A stretch of 64,000 bases of DNA from Castanea sativa (GCF_040712315.1 NC_134021.1:29288001-29352000), one strand, 5' to 3'. Shown: positions 9,193-19,865, counted from the stretch's first letter. The notes: a model not told the origin generated them from the sequence alone. Program-made: numbers and translations.

Positions 9193-12021
9193 TCACAGGA
9201 CATGAGGGAGCTCTTCTACCCATCTGCCTTTCGCATCGTCCAACCTCTTCTTGAGCCCGTTAACTATGACCTTGTTAACTACCTCGGCTTGTCCATTTTC
9301 TTGAGGATAAACTGGGGTGGAATATCTGTTTATGATACCCATGTCACCACAATACTTCCTAAAAGCCTTACTATCGAACTGGACACCATTATCAGAGATG
9401 AGTGTGTGTGGTATTCCGAATCTAGTGACAATATTTTTCCATATAAATTTCTTGGAATCAACATCTCGGATATTGGCTAAGGGCTCAGCTTCAACCCATT
9501 TAGTGAAGTAGTCTGTTCCCACGAGGAGCCATCTTTTGTTGCCAGCAGCTCTCGGAAATGGCCCCACAATGTCCAAGCCCCATTGTGCGAAAGGCCAAGG
9601 GCTGGAGAGAGGGTTAAGAACCCCTCCAGGTTGGTGGATATTAGGGGCGAACCTCTGATATTGATCACATTTTTTGGCATAATCCTGAGCCTCCCTCTGC
9701 ATATTAGGCCACCAATAACCCTGAGTCAGGGCTCTATGGGCTAAGGATCTTCCCCCGGTGTGGCTCCCACAAATTCCCTCATGCAATTCCTCCATTAATG
9801 TTTCTGTTGATTCAGGGTGCACACACAACAAATACGGTCCTGAAAAGGATCGTTTGTATAGCTTCTGGTCCTCGGATAACCAGAAACGCGGCGCTTTTCG
9901 ACTTACCTTTTCTGCTTCAACCCTGTCTTCGGGAAGAATGTCACTTTTAAGAAAAGATATGATCGAATCCATCCAACTAGGACCATGCCTTATTAGATGG
10001 ATGCGAGGTGCGTTAGCAGTTACAAGAAAAGGTTCTACCAAATCCTCAACGAGAATAACCCTTGGTAGACCTTGAGCCGAGGATGTTGCCAACGTAGCCA
10101 AAGAATCTGCATCAGTGTTTCCACTCCTAGAGACATGAGCTAAGGCAAAGGAGTCGAATTCAGCCTGCTGACGCTTGACCTGGGCCAAATATTCCTGCAT
10201 TCGGGGGTCTCTAGCCTCCATGGTCCCCATGACTTGGCCGACCACTAACTGAGAGTCCGAGAACACATGGATTTCCTTGCCACCCATCTTATGTACCATT
10301 TGCATGCCTACCAAGACCGCTTCATACTCGGCCTCGTTATTAGTAGCCGAGAAAGCCAATCTTAAAGATTTTTCGAAGACAATTCCTTCAGGGGACATTA
10401 GAACAAGTCCAACACCAGACCCTTTTTGATTAGCAGCCCCATCCACATAAACTCTCCAAACCGAGGGCGATACGTCCGTGATCACACCAACTGATTTTTC
10501 ACCCATGTGTACTTCTTTTGAAGTTTCTTCTAACAATGGTTCAGTAAACTCTGCCACCAAATCAGCGAGGACCTGTCCCTTTACCGAGGTACGAGGTTTG
10601 TATTTAACATCAAAGGCTCCCAAAATGGTTCCCCATTTTGCCACCTTGCCAGAATAATCAGCACTACGCAACACAGCCTTAAGAGGCAACTGGGTCAAAA
10701 CAACCACAGTATGAGATTGGAAATAATGAGGAAGTTTGCGCGTGGCGTGGACTACAGCCAGAAGGGCTGTTTCCAAGGGCAAATAGCGCACCTCGGCCTC
10801 ATTCAAGGACTTACTAACGTAGTAGATCGGTCTCTGTACTCCGCTTTCATTCCTTATAAGGACTAAGCTCACCGCGTGAATAGCCACGGCCAGATAAGCG
10901 AATAAAACCTCGTCCACCTCAAGGCGAGATAAAATAGGTGGCCGAGAAAGATATTGCTTAAGCTGTTGGAAAGCTAATTCGCAGTCCTCGGTCCATTGAA
11001 ACCCTTTCCACTTGTGCAACAACTGAAAGAAAGGACGGCACCGGTCAGCTGACCGAGAAATAAATCTATTCAACGCAGCAATCATTCCAGTCAATTTCTG
11101 AATCTCTTTTGGGTTCCTAGGCGGCTGCAAATTCTGAATAGCCTTAACCTGCACTGGGTTTACCTCTATGCCCCTATGAGTAATCATATATCCCAAGAAC
11201 TTTCCGGATCCCACGCCAAAAGAACACTTGGAGGCGTTAAGGCGCAACTTATACTTCCTTAGCATCTGGAAGGTGTCGGCCAGATCTGTCATGTGTGAAG
11301 GTACTGTCTTACTCTTCACCACCATATCATCCACGTATACTTCGATGGTTTTCCCCAGTTGCTGTTCAAACATTCGGGTCATCATTCTTTGATAAGTAGC
11401 CCCAGCATTTTTTAATCCAAATGGCATGACCTTATAATGATAGTTCCCGGTTGGAGTAATGAAAGCAGTCTTCTCCTGATCCTCTAACGCCAAGGGAATT
11501 TGGTGGTAACCCTGGAAGGCGTCCAAGAAACTCATCCGAGGGTGTCCAACAGTAGCATCTACCAGTTGATCAATCCGTGGCATTGGGAACGAATCTTTAG
11601 GACAGGCCTTGTTCAGATAAGTAAAGTCCACACATACTCTCCACTTGCCGTTCTTCTTTTTAACAACAACAGTATGAGCCAACCATTCAGGGTAGAAAAC
11701 TTCTTTGATAGCCCCCGCCCTTTTGAGTTTAAGAACCTCTTCCTTCACAGCCTCAGAATGTTCTCGGGAAGATCGCCGAGGTGGCTGCCTCCTCGGAACA
11801 ATGGCAGGATTGACGTTTAAATGATGACAAATAAAGTTCGGATCTACGCCCGGAGCCTCATAGGGGTCCCACGCAAAGACGTCTAAATTATCCTTCAGAA
11901 ATTTCAACAACTCCATCTTCTCTTGGTGTGGCAAAAGTATGCCAACTTGGAAGAACCTCTCTGGATCGTCTGTTATTATAAACTTCTCTAACTCCTCACA
12001 AACAGCCTCGTCTCCTGTCAT
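9193..12021 (-). CDS. pol: Ty3 pol: reverse transcriptase, RNase H, second RNase H, integrase
   Basis: The 942 residues counted from the first ATG hold, in order: RT (about 95-280; FLDAFQGYHQ at 165-174, catalytic YVDD at 229-232); the ordinary Ty3 RNase H/tether (about 370-490); a second, archaeal-type RNase H (about 522-650; acidic residues D527, E565, D589, D639); and integrase (zinc motif H747, H754, C785; catalytic D817, D877, E913 with 35 residues between the last two). The fourth zinc ligand, residue 788, is Tyr (TAT at 9658-9660) instead of Cys. The frame ends at TGA 9193-9195 inside integrase. Translation probably does not start at 12021: the frame is open back to the gag stop, so pol should be made by readthrough. 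Confidence 0.92.
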   Translation of the reverse strand: MTGDEAVCEELEKFIITDDPERFFQVGILLPHQEKMELLKFLKDNLDVFAWDPYEAPGVDPNFICHHLNVNPAIVPRRQPPRRSSREHSEAVKEEVLKLKRAGAIKEVFYPEWLAHTVVVKKKNGKWRVCVDFTYLNKACPKDSFPMPRIDQLVDATVGHPRMSFLDAFQGYHQIPLALEDQEKTAFITPTGNYHYKVMPFGLKNAGATYQRMMTRMFEQQLGKTIEVYVDDMVVKSKTVPSHMTDLADTFQMLRKYKLRLNASKCSFGVGSGKFLGYMITHRGIEVNPVQVKAIQNLQPPRNPKEIQKLTGMIAALNRFISRSADRCRPFFQLLHKWKGFQWTEDCELAFQQLKQYLSRPPILSRLEVDEVLFAYLAVAIHAVSLVLIRNESGVQRPIYYVSKSLNEAEVRYLPLETALLAVVHATRKLPHYFQSHTVVVLTQLPLKAVLRSADYSGKVAKWGTILGAFDVKYKPRTSVKGQVLADLVAEFTEPLLEETSKEVHMGEKSVGVITDVSPSVWRVYVDGAANQKGSGVGLVLMSPEGIVFEKSLRLAFSATNNEAEYEAVLVGMQMVHKMGGKEIHVFSDSQLVVGQVMGTMEARDPRMQEYLAQVKRQQAEFDSFALAHVSRSGNTDADSLATLATSSAQGLPRVILVEDLVEPFLVTANAPRIHLIRHGPSWMDSIISFLKSDILPEDRVEAEKVSRKAPRFWLSEDQKLYKRSFSGPYLLCVHPESTETLMEELHEGICGSHTGGRSLAHRALTQGYWWPNMQREAQDYAKKCDQYQRFAPNIHQPGGVLNPLSSPWPFAQWGLDIVGPFPRAAGNKRWLLVGTDYFTKWVEAEPLANIRDVDSKKFIWKNIVTRFGIPHTLISDNGVQFDSKAFRKYCGDMGIINRYSTPVYPQENGQAEVVNKVIVNGLKKRLDDAKGRWVEELPHVL

Positions 12022-12045
12022 CGCTCCAGATGCCTCCGGAGCTGT

Positions 12046-12054
12046 TAATTGCTA
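12046..12054 (-). promoter_or_regulatory. Stop-codon readthrough context between gag and pol
   Basis: On the minus strand gag ends in TAG (12052-12054) followed at once by CAA TTA. This is UAG-CARYYA, the leaky stop context of tobamovirus replicase genes. Gag and pol are in the same frame and no other stop lies between 12054 and the pol domains. The site therefore probably sets the Gag to Gag-Pol ratio. The match is seen directly; activity is inferred. Confidence 0.75.
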
Positions 12055-13890
12055 TGACTCCTGGTTGGGCAAGGTTGATGACTCAATTTTCGACTGACGA
12101 AGCACCGCAGCCGATATGCATTGCCTAGCCACTACCTGGCTGCTGAGGATTTCCTCAACATGCTCCCCCGAGGGGAATTTCACCTTAACATGTAAGGTAG
12201 AGGAGACAGCTCCCAAAGCGTGCAGCCATGGCCTGGCGAGGATGGCTGTATATGGAGAGTACGCGTCAACCACAATGAAATCTACCTCAACCGTTTCTGT
12301 GCCGGATTGAACGGGTAAACGGATTTGTCCCTTCGGCACAACGACCCTTCCTTCGAAGCTTATAAGTGGGGAGTCGTAAGGGGTTAAATCTTCCAACTCC
12401 AATCTTAGCCCTTTAAATAGATCAGGGTACATGATATCTGCACCGCTGCCCTGATCTATCATCACCCTCCTCACATCATAGTTCCCTATCCTGAGGGTAA
12501 CCACAAGAGCATCGTCATGGGGCTGGATAGTCCCTACTTTATCCTCCTCGGAGAAACCCAAGACAGGTAAAGTACACTTTAATCTCTTCGACCTGCTACC
12601 TACATCCTCGGCCTGCGGATGGGAAACCGCCATCACCCTAGTGGGACCTGAGCCGGTCCTACCAGGTGCAGCGAAGATAACATTAATTGTTCCCAATGCT
12701 GGCCGAGATGAACTGTTCCTCTGGTTGTTTGAACCAACTTGACTGACCTGCCCAGTGGGCTGACACAAGTGTTGCTTTAACTTTCCCTCACCGACGAGCT
12801 GCTCTAGATGGTTCCACAGGGTCCGACAGTTCTCAGTAGTGTGACCCACATCCTGATGATGCGACGGAAAAGTTTTTGATTTCTTCTCGCAAGGTCCCCT
12901 GCCATCTTGCCGGCCATCGAAGAAGGGCTCCTTGCGAACCTTTTCTAATAACTGATGCACTGGTTCTCGGAACACAGTATTTACAGTCTGAGGTGCTGCC
13001 GAGCCGGATTGTCCGAAGTAATCCCTCCTCGGCTTGTTGTTGTGATATCTGTCCGACCTGAAATCCCTTCTCTCCTGTGGGATAACCTTCTCCTTTCCTT
13101 TTCCCTGCTGCTGGTCTTCCTCTACCCTTTTATATTCATCAATACGATCCATAAGACGGCGTACGCTGCGGACAGGCTTTTTCGTCAAGGACTTTCTTAG
13201 GTCGTGATCAGTAGGGAGACCCACCTTAAAGGTATTAAGCGCCACCTCATCAAAGTCGCCGTCTATTTCATTAAACATCTCCCAGTATCGGTCGGAGTAT
13301 GCTTTCAGTGTCTCCCCTTCCTTCATGGCCATGGATAGCAACGAGTCCAATGGCCGAGGGACTCTGCTACACGTAATGAATCGCGAAGCAAATGCCCTAG
13401 TTAGCTCCCCAAATGAGCCTACAGATCCTGATTTGAGACCGTTAAACCATCTCATAGCCACAGGCCCCAAGCTAGAGGGGAAGACTTTACACATCAAAGT
13501 CTCGTTGTGAGAGTGCACTGCCATCCTCTGGTTGAAGTGACTCACGTGCTCCACCGGATCAGTCCGGCCATTATAGATGGTAAATGTGGGCTGGGTGAAC
13601 CTCCTGGGAAGCCTCCCCTTCTCAATCCTCCGTGAAAACGGAGATTTAGAGAGTTGGTGCAACGCCCTACTCATGGTATCGTTGCCTAAGCCCCTAGAAC
13701 AAAACTTCTTACGTCTGCGGGTTGGCTGGTCGTCCTCCTCACTGGAGGATGTTGCGCTGGTGGGGGAACGTGACCTTGAACTGTAAGCAAGTCCCCTATC
13801 CTTCTCTGAGGAAGAACTAGACGAGGACGGGGAAACCTTACGTTTAGCGCGACGTAACCTCCTCTTCAAACGATTGATTTCCTTCTGCAT
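12052..13890 (-). CDS. gag-pro: Ty3 gag with aspartic protease
   Basis: The 612 residues begin with a basic/serine-rich head (RLKRRLRRAKRK). A retrotransposon gag capsid domain covers about 100-260 (FTIYNGRTDPVEHVSHF, RWFNGL, LKAYSDRYWEMFNEI), and a knuckle-like GHTTENC segment lies near 350. The C-terminal retropepsin has active-site DQGSGAD at 479-485. The start at 13890 is uncertain. The same frame reaches back 57 codons to an ATG at 14059-14061, interrupted only by TAA at 14026-14028, so the natural start may be upstream and broken in this copy. The ORF ends in a UAG with a readthrough context. Confidence 0.9.
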   Translation of the reverse strand: MQKEINRLKRRLRRAKRKVSPSSSSSSSEKDRGLAYSSRSRSPTSATSSSEEDDQPTRRRKKFCSRGLGNDTMSRALHQLSKSPFSRRIEKGRLPRRFTQPTFTIYNGRTDPVEHVSHFNQRMAVHSHNETLMCKVFPSSLGPVAMRWFNGLKSGSVGSFGELTRAFASRFITCSRVPRPLDSLLSMAMKEGETLKAYSDRYWEMFNEIDGDFDEVALNTFKVGLPTDHDLRKSLTKKPVRSVRRLMDRIDEYKRVEEDQQQGKGKEKVIPQERRDFRSDRYHNNKPRRDYFGQSGSAAPQTVNTVFREPVHQLLEKVRKEPFFDGRQDGRGPCEKKSKTFPSHHQDVGHTTENCRTLWNHLEQLVGEGKLKQHLCQPTGQVSQVGSNNQRNSSSRPALGTINVIFAAPGRTGSGPTRVMAVSHPQAEDVGSRSKRLKCTLPVLGFSEEDKVGTIQPHDDALVVTLRIGNYDVRRVMIDQGSGADIMYPDLFKGLRLELEDLTPYDSPLISFEGRVVVPKGQIRLPVQSGTETVEVDFIVVDAYSPYTAILARPWLHALGAVSSTLHVKVKFPSGEHVEEILSSQVVARQCISAAVLRQSKIESSTLPNQES

Positions 13891-14088
13891 GGATTTAGAA
13901 CCCTCATCATGGGTAGTGCTACCCCCTCCATGAGTATGGCTAGGCCCTGGGTATTCTGTATGGACGCTTCCCTCACGATCCCTACGATGTTCAAGACGTT
14001 CGAAATGATCTTCCGGTTGTGATCCTTATGACTCTGCATGGTGAGAGCCTAAGCCTGCCATAATATCCCTACCTCTTCTAGACTAGAT

Positions 14089-14106
14089 TCCCCACAGACG
14101 GCGCCA
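14089..14106 (-). other. Primer binding site of the Ty3 element
   Basis: On the minus strand TGGCGCCGTCTGTGGGGA lies two bases inside the 5' LTR. It begins TGG, as expected for the complement of a tRNA 3' CCA end. I cannot name the tRNA without a tRNA set; it is not the initiator-Met site. Confidence 0.75.
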
Positions 14107-14108
14107 AT

Positions 14109-14859
14109 TGTAAGTGCACAAATGCACCTAGCCCCAAGAACAGTTATGGGCCCAGGCCCAATGAGCCTTAAACAATATGAATTTGTAGAGAGTGGGCTTG
14201 AAACCCAGGTTAGAAGTGTGTGGGGATTAAATGACAAATTAAAGATTGCAAATACTTAGAAACAACAAGTGATATTGTAAATCGGCCTCCTCGGACTTAA
14301 GCCGAGAGCTGTTCTTCTATTACATCTTTCTCATTGTCTTTTTTCTTCTTTAGATTACAAAAAGTCCGTCCATTTTCCTGTCTTAGATTGCTCTTTAAAT
14401 ACTACTCTTTTGAATGCTTTGTACACGTGTTGCCTTACCTCCCCCTTAGCCTAGATATTTCTTTTCTCAGTGCCTTTGAATAGTAACCAGAAGTTTCTCT
14501 TCCACCGTTCAGGTGTCACTTCCCCATAAATGTGGCCTGGGTGGTAGGTGCAGGGTCTTTAATGTGGAGGCAACATCCTTTATTTTTGACATTTCTTCAA
14601 CACCGGTGCTTCTGGGGCGTTCTAGGGCTCACCCCTCTTAACCATTGGCTTTAACCGTGTCATCCCCTAATCTTTACTATGAAATCCCGAGTTCTTCGGT
14701 GTTCATCCGAGGGTAAGGTCACCCTCGGCTGGATCCTTGGATCCTCGGCGTATGGGCCAACCCATAGTACTAACAAATTCTAAACCCAGGATCAGGTCGG
14801 CCTTCTTTAACACGGCCCAAAAGGCCCACGTTCCCATCAGGATCTTTTTGCCCCACACA
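14109..14859 (-). repeat. 5' LTR of the Ty3 element
   Basis: Near-identical partner of 3598-4348, followed by target duplication ATAAT at 14860-14864. It is the 5' LTR because the PBS abuts its inner end. A TATA-like TATTTAAAG (minus strand, about 14394-14402) may be the core promoter. Confidence 0.95.
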
Positions 14860-14864
14860 ATAAT

Positions 14865-15198
14865 TATACTCTTTTTTTTTCTCTTATAATAGGAAGTTCT
14901 TCTATTTTTTTTTAAACTATTAGTAAGCTCTTCTAATTAATTTTGAAGTGGGATATATTATTTAGGAAAAATGTTAATAAAACATTTTAAGAAAGTTTTG
15001 ATATTATTTTTATTAGAAATATATGAAAGATGTAAAAAAATTAATATTTTTTCTTTTCTTATAAAATTTTTCTAAAAATATATCAAAAACTAATGTTTTT
15101 AGGGTATTAATTAACTTTTTCTTATATTTTACTATTTATGTGAGAGGAAGAAGTATATATTTATTATACTCACTAAGTATTTAATAATATTTATGAAT
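14865..15198. other. AT-rich intergenic DNA
   Basis: Only poly-T/poly-A-rich sequence between the Ty3 element and a solo LTR. No gene or site seen. Confidence 0.6.
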
Positions 15199-15203
15199 GT
15201 ATG

Positions 15204-15774
15204 TGTAAGGACCAAAAATCATGCACAAGCCCAACAATATTAACGTTTAATAATTCAAGGTTCAAAACAATAAATTTGTAGAGAAGGTATTAACAACAAA
15301 GTTCATGGCGTTCTGATTATATGCCTTTGTCACCTCACTTTTTCCCTCCTCATTCTCCTGCCCCTCATCTCTTATTTATACTCCTTGCCCTTGTTATCTC
15401 AGCCCTACATCTCTCACCTAATCAACCTCATTTACTGACACTTGTCCATTCCCTTGTAGTCGATAATGGAGAAAAGCTTTTACTCTGTGCCTTGCACTGT
15501 TCAGGTCATTTCCACATTAATGAAACGGATAAAGCTGGTACTCCCTATTCAATGCGGCCAGAAAGCTTGGTGCAAAACATTCAATGCAGCGTTCATAGTT
15601 ACCTATCCCAACCCAAATATTTGCAATATATCACATACATCACCGATCTACCTTTCGTACTTTTCTGGACCATCTCACTTCATCATCGGGCTCTTGACTT
15701 TTACTCTCCTCTATTTCTTATGTTTCATAGTATGTCTTCGGGTCTTTAAGTCTTCGGGTCCTCGGGTCCTCACA
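15204..15774. mobile_element. Solo LTR
   Basis: A 571-bp block begins TGTAAGGACC and ends GGTCCTCACA. It is flanked by the exact 5-bp duplication GTATG (15199-15203 and 15775-15779). No PBS, PPT or coding lies next to it, so the interior was lost by LTR-LTR recombination. Short resemblances to the Ty3 LTR (TGTAAG start, TGTTCAGGT) suggest a related family. The open frames inside (15321-15828) are not genes. Confidence 0.88.
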
Positions 15775-15779
15775 GTATG

Positions 15780-17160
15780 GAAAAAAAAAAATGACATGTG
15801 CAATAGCCAAAATTGTCTTCTGTTATAATTAGATAGTAATTTCAGGACTATATTTCTAGAATGATCGTAAGAGTCTTTATTAATGGATGTGAATGATTCA
15901 TGATTCATAAAGATACTTAATTTTTTTTGTTTTTTTTTTGAGAATCAGGTACTCACCTAAATTAGTAGTAAACAAAGTTTTTTTTTTTTGCGAATGGGTT
16001 TGACAAATTATGTCAGTGTCATATTGTGGCATGCATGCTATGGTCGGTTTGTCTTCTCTCTGATTTACTACTTGAAATGTGTAAAGAATTAGTTTGATTG
16101 AATGCGTACTTAACTTATCATCTAACTTCACCTTAAAAGAAAAACAATAATTTATCATCTAACTGTTTGTTTGTCCGAAAGTATCAAGATCTTTTCTAAT
16201 TATAATGACTTAACTTTAAACTAGGTTAACTAACTTTAATCGAAAACAAAAACTGTTGAAATAGTTCATAATTAAACATATGACCAGGAAAAGTGGACAC
16301 TAGAAACAGCAATTTCAAATCCAAAAGAATTCCAAAGTGAAACCTTTCCATCACTAGAAACAGCAATTACAAAAATTTATGTGGTAAAAGATCATGCAAC
16401 ATCATTTTCAAAGTTCCCTTATGATTAAGCTGAAACATAGGATATTAATGAAAATTTGAAGTTCAGAATTGAAAAATGAAACTTCACTTAACACTCATTT
16501 TCCTTCAGCAGTACTTCTAATTAATATGATTATATTATGAATAAATCAACTTAGAAAAGAAGAAGTTAAAATGAAGTAGAAGATGAGGAGAAATTGTGGA
16601 GGTGAAAGTGAAACAGAAAAGGGCAGGAATGGGATGAGATGAGATGAGGTGTATGGTCTATCATTTTGTCAGAGCCAACGTGTCTGGGCCCCACATGTCG
16701 TGATTGGTTAGACTAGATTTTCAATAATATTTTCCCACCCACTCACCCTCACCCACCCACCCAACCAAACAAACAAACCGTGGCCTTTAGTTGCATGTTC
16801 ATGTTCATGTTCCATCCAGCCGGGCCCACCAACGTGATTCTCTGTTTATATTTTAGATACGAAGCCGACGTGGCAAAGACGAGCACGGAAACGATACACT
16901 CGGAGATTATCTGATGGATGATGTGGATGGGCACACGTGTTGAGCTTTGAATGGACAATTGATGTACACTCTGTACTCCCCAACAAAAATTAGCCCCGGT
17001 ATACGTGCCCCAAATCAAGACCATGACTTTCAACTTTGCCAATCCCAGATTGCCTAGTCGGACATAAAATGAGATAACTTTATCCACAGCTGTTCACAAC
17101 AAGGCGTGGTGGTGAGAGGTGACATAAAACTGTGTTATTATATGTATTTTAAGTAAAAAG
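15780..17160. other. Intergenic, with a GC-richer patch
   Basis: No gene is recognised. About 16640-17000 is less AT-rich than its surroundings. It holds plant promoter-like words: GGGCCCCAC (16686-16694), several ACGTG cores, and CACACGTGTT (16931-16940). It might be an orphaned promoter, but no open frame of a known family follows on either strand. Confidence 0.35.
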
Positions 17161-17161
17161 A

Positions 17162-17331
17162 TGCTAATGGACGCCCGTAATCATTGGTTAATAATTTATT
17201 TTAAAAAAAATTTTGTGGAAAAAAAAAATAGTGTTTTAATAGTTTTTTTATTTTTTATTTTCCATAAAAGTGATGTCAAAATTTTCTTAAAATAAATTGT
17301 TAACTATTGTTTTAAGTGCACTCGTTAACAT
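17162..17331. repeat. MITE-like inverted repeat
   Basis: The arms CATTGGTTAATAATTTATTTTAA (17183-17205) and, in reverse, TTAAAATAAATTGTTAACTATTG (17287-17309) are imperfect inverted copies around an A/T-rich centre. The whole could fold into one hairpin. No coding. Superfamily not assignable by eye. Confidence 0.5.
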
Positions 17332-17763
17332 AATCCTTTTCAGTATTACTCTTTATTGCCACACTTGTATCAAGCTTGTTTTTGCGCTTCTTATTTTGTG
17401 TAAACAACTTAATTCGTAGGGTCTTCTTGCATAAAATAAGACCAAATTCTTCATTTGAAGACTTTTTTTTTTTTTTTTTTTTTTTTTACTTGAAAGCTAT
17501 CTTTAAAGTGTTTTGGGTATGAAATATTTGCACCGATCTCATTTTCAAGCAAAAATCCAACTTCTGTGAAATACTAGGAAGCGCGAACATAGACATAAGT
17601 ATGAGTATATGGATATGAGTATAATTAAGTGACATGAGCAATTTTAAAAAATTAGAACACAAAACTATAGGTACAACACCGGTATGTTACAAATACGACA
17701 TAGATACAACGCTTTAAATGAAGTGTGCATACTTTCTCAATGAAATACCATTACTCAGAGGAA

Positions 17764-17916
17764 AATCCTTAGGTACTCTCGGATCACAGAGAAATAATGC
17801 TCCCTCCCCTTACATTCATAGTGGACCCCATTATGAATTTAATGAGCGGACTCTACTATGAATGTGAGAGGAGGGAACATCATTCTCTATACTCCAGGAG
17901 TACCTAAAAATTACTC
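17764..17916. repeat. MITE-like hairpin, about 150 bp
   Basis: Left arm CTTAGGTACTCTCGG... and right arm ...GGAGTACCTAAAA are inverted copies for roughly 60 bp each. Paired blocks include CTCCCTCCCCTTACATTCATAGT against ACTATGAATGTGAGAGGAGGGA. The loop is about 20 bp. Typical size and shape of a MITE. Confidence 0.7.
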
Positions 17917-18040
17917 CTACTTAGATACCAATATCTTATTGCATGCTTTTTAAACATTGTTGAATGTAATTGAAGTAGTTTTGACAAATGACAACATTCG
18001 CTTCTCAGTGGCAGTGAAGATTATTTGATTTATTTTGCTT

Positions 18041-18920
18041 ATAGTTTGTTTTGATTTCTTTGGATGCTGCAAAATGTAGTTTTTGCACCCTCTAATGCTT
18101 ATAGTTTGGTCATTACAGACATCAATTAATGTGATTCACAATTTAGTATACCATACATGCATAGCACAAGTAACATTTAATGTGGAAATCAGCAAGTGCA
18201 CTTCATGTGAATGTACTGGAATGCTTCTTAATTAACCAAGATATGTATCAATTCAAGGCATTTTCTTGATATAGACTTTGAGGATGGATTGGTTACTTCC
18301 ATATATATGCACTTCCACATGTTGCTTTAGATTTATCCAAAAATAAATAACTTGCTGCTTTAGATATATATAATGATAATCCAATAAGCTAGGAGTGGTA
18401 TAGAATGAAGCGTAATGCAATATTATATATATATATATATAACCTTTCTAATTGAAAAAATCAATGAAAATCAAGACGTCTTTTCCAGTCAAATGAGGAT
18501 ATATTCTCGGATAAAAAAGGTGGGTGAGCGAGTTCATGTAAACCAATCAAACTAATAATAATAATAAAGAGTGTAAGCCAATATGGATGGTTCTACTGCA
18601 AACGAGTAATCCTAGTTTTAAGTAGACGGCTGGACACCATTTTGCGTGTATCCTCAACCCAAGAAATACATGTTTTTTAACACCATCAATTATTGAAGGA
18701 TATTTTTAACATTGTGAGCTCTATAATTTGGAATTCTATACTTTTTCTTATATGTTACAACTTACAAGTTATGATAATGCAGATTAATGTAGAAGTTTAA
18801 AAGAATGACAGAGCAATATTATTTAGGGGTACAACTGCAAATATCACTTAGCAAGGCAGTAAACTTGTATCATGCTCCAATAATAAGGCTTAGTTATCAC
18901 TTATTCGAACAGTTTCTCTG

Positions 18921-18980
<60 letters not shown>

Positions 18981-19589
18981 TTTATATTATGCAATATGCA
19001 CTAAAAAAATTTGTGTTTTCTTTAAATTTTGAAGAGAAGACGTAATGGCTGTACCCTCCTGTTTAGTTGCATGTTCCTTTCTTTAAAAAAAAAATGTTTA
19101 GTTGCATATTATCGTTGCCTCTAATGAGTTTGGAAGTAATTGGAACATGTACTACACTTCTCAAGTTAAAAGTTTGACATTATATAAAAAATAAAGTTAA
19201 AAGTTTGACACGAATACAAATTCTTAATTTCACTTTACACTTCACCAATTATAATTTGACATGTATTTTTTTTCTTCATTAAATAGCTAAATTTCAAAAT
19301 GAAGAAAAGAAATTCAATACATTGCACACTACAATTAGTGGAGTATAAAATGAAAGACAAAAAATGGGATAAAGGATTTCTATTTGTTTGGCATGACCTA
19401 GTTAAAGAGAAAAATTGGAGATAAAATTATCTAACAAGTTGTGATGGTAAGAGACATTGTAAGGGTATGCTTGGTATGTAGTAATAGATCACACAATAGA
19501 ATGATTATTCATGTGTAAAAATTATTTGGTTATTTGGTTGTATCTTCATTGCAATAAATCATTATTCTTTAGGAATAGTTATACCTTAA
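18041..19589. repeat. Segmental duplication, copy 1
   Basis: The sequence from TTTGTTTTGATTTC to AATAGTTATACCTTAAG is repeated at 20218-21740 with an offset of about 2.15-2.17 kb. By eye it is highly similar, with most differences in (AT)n lengths and a few substitutions. It holds a long (AT)n run (about 18923-18974) and, from 19461, a half MITE. No coding. Confidence 0.85.
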
Positions 19590-19865
19590 GGGTGGACAGA
19601 CAATCAAGGATGCCCTCGTGCACCTGATCAAATCCTAAAAGTCCTACCTAAAGGGCGGACAGACGATCAAGGATGCCCTCGTGCACCTGATCAAATCCTT
19701 AAAGTCCTACCCAAAGGGCGGACAGACGATCAATGATGCTCTCGTGTACCTGATCAAATCCTAAGTTCTACCTAAGGGGTGGATAGACGATCAAGGATGC
19801 CCTCATGCACTTGATCAAATCCTGAATCCTACCCAAGGGTGGACAGACGATCAAGGATGCCCTCA
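19590..19865. repeat. 60-bp tandem repeat array, short copy
   Basis: About 4.5 units of 60-62 bp, each around GGTGGACAGACGATCAAGGATGCCCTC and CCTGATCAAATCCTAA. The same unit forms the longer array at 21736-22190. The last unit is cut in mid-sequence by the start of the LRR fragment. Confidence 0.88.

Larger units (their letters stand above)
3598..14859 (-). mobile_element. Full-length Ty3 retrotransposon, Tat-like lineage
   Basis: The element has two 751-bp LTRs that begin TG and end CA, flanked by the 5-bp duplication ATAAT (3593-3597 and 14860-14864). In minus-strand order it carries 5' LTR, PBS, gag-protease, pol (RT, RNase H, second RNase H, integrase), a 150-bp tandem array, a spliced gene on the opposite strand, PPT and 3' LTR. 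RT before integrase makes it Ty3; the second RNase H plus an extra antisense gene points to the Tat lineage. By eye the LTRs differ at about 10 of 751 positions, so insertion was recent. At least two nonsense codons and a lost zinc ligand suggest this copy is no longer autonomous. Confidence 0.95.

Noticed and set aside
9202..12310. Plus-strand open frames across pol and gag
   Set aside because: They are complements of conserved minus-strand domains with intact catalytic motifs, so they are shadows.
15321..15828. Overlapping plus-strand frames of 120-142 codons
   Set aside because: They lie inside a solo LTR with exact target duplications and show no protein family.
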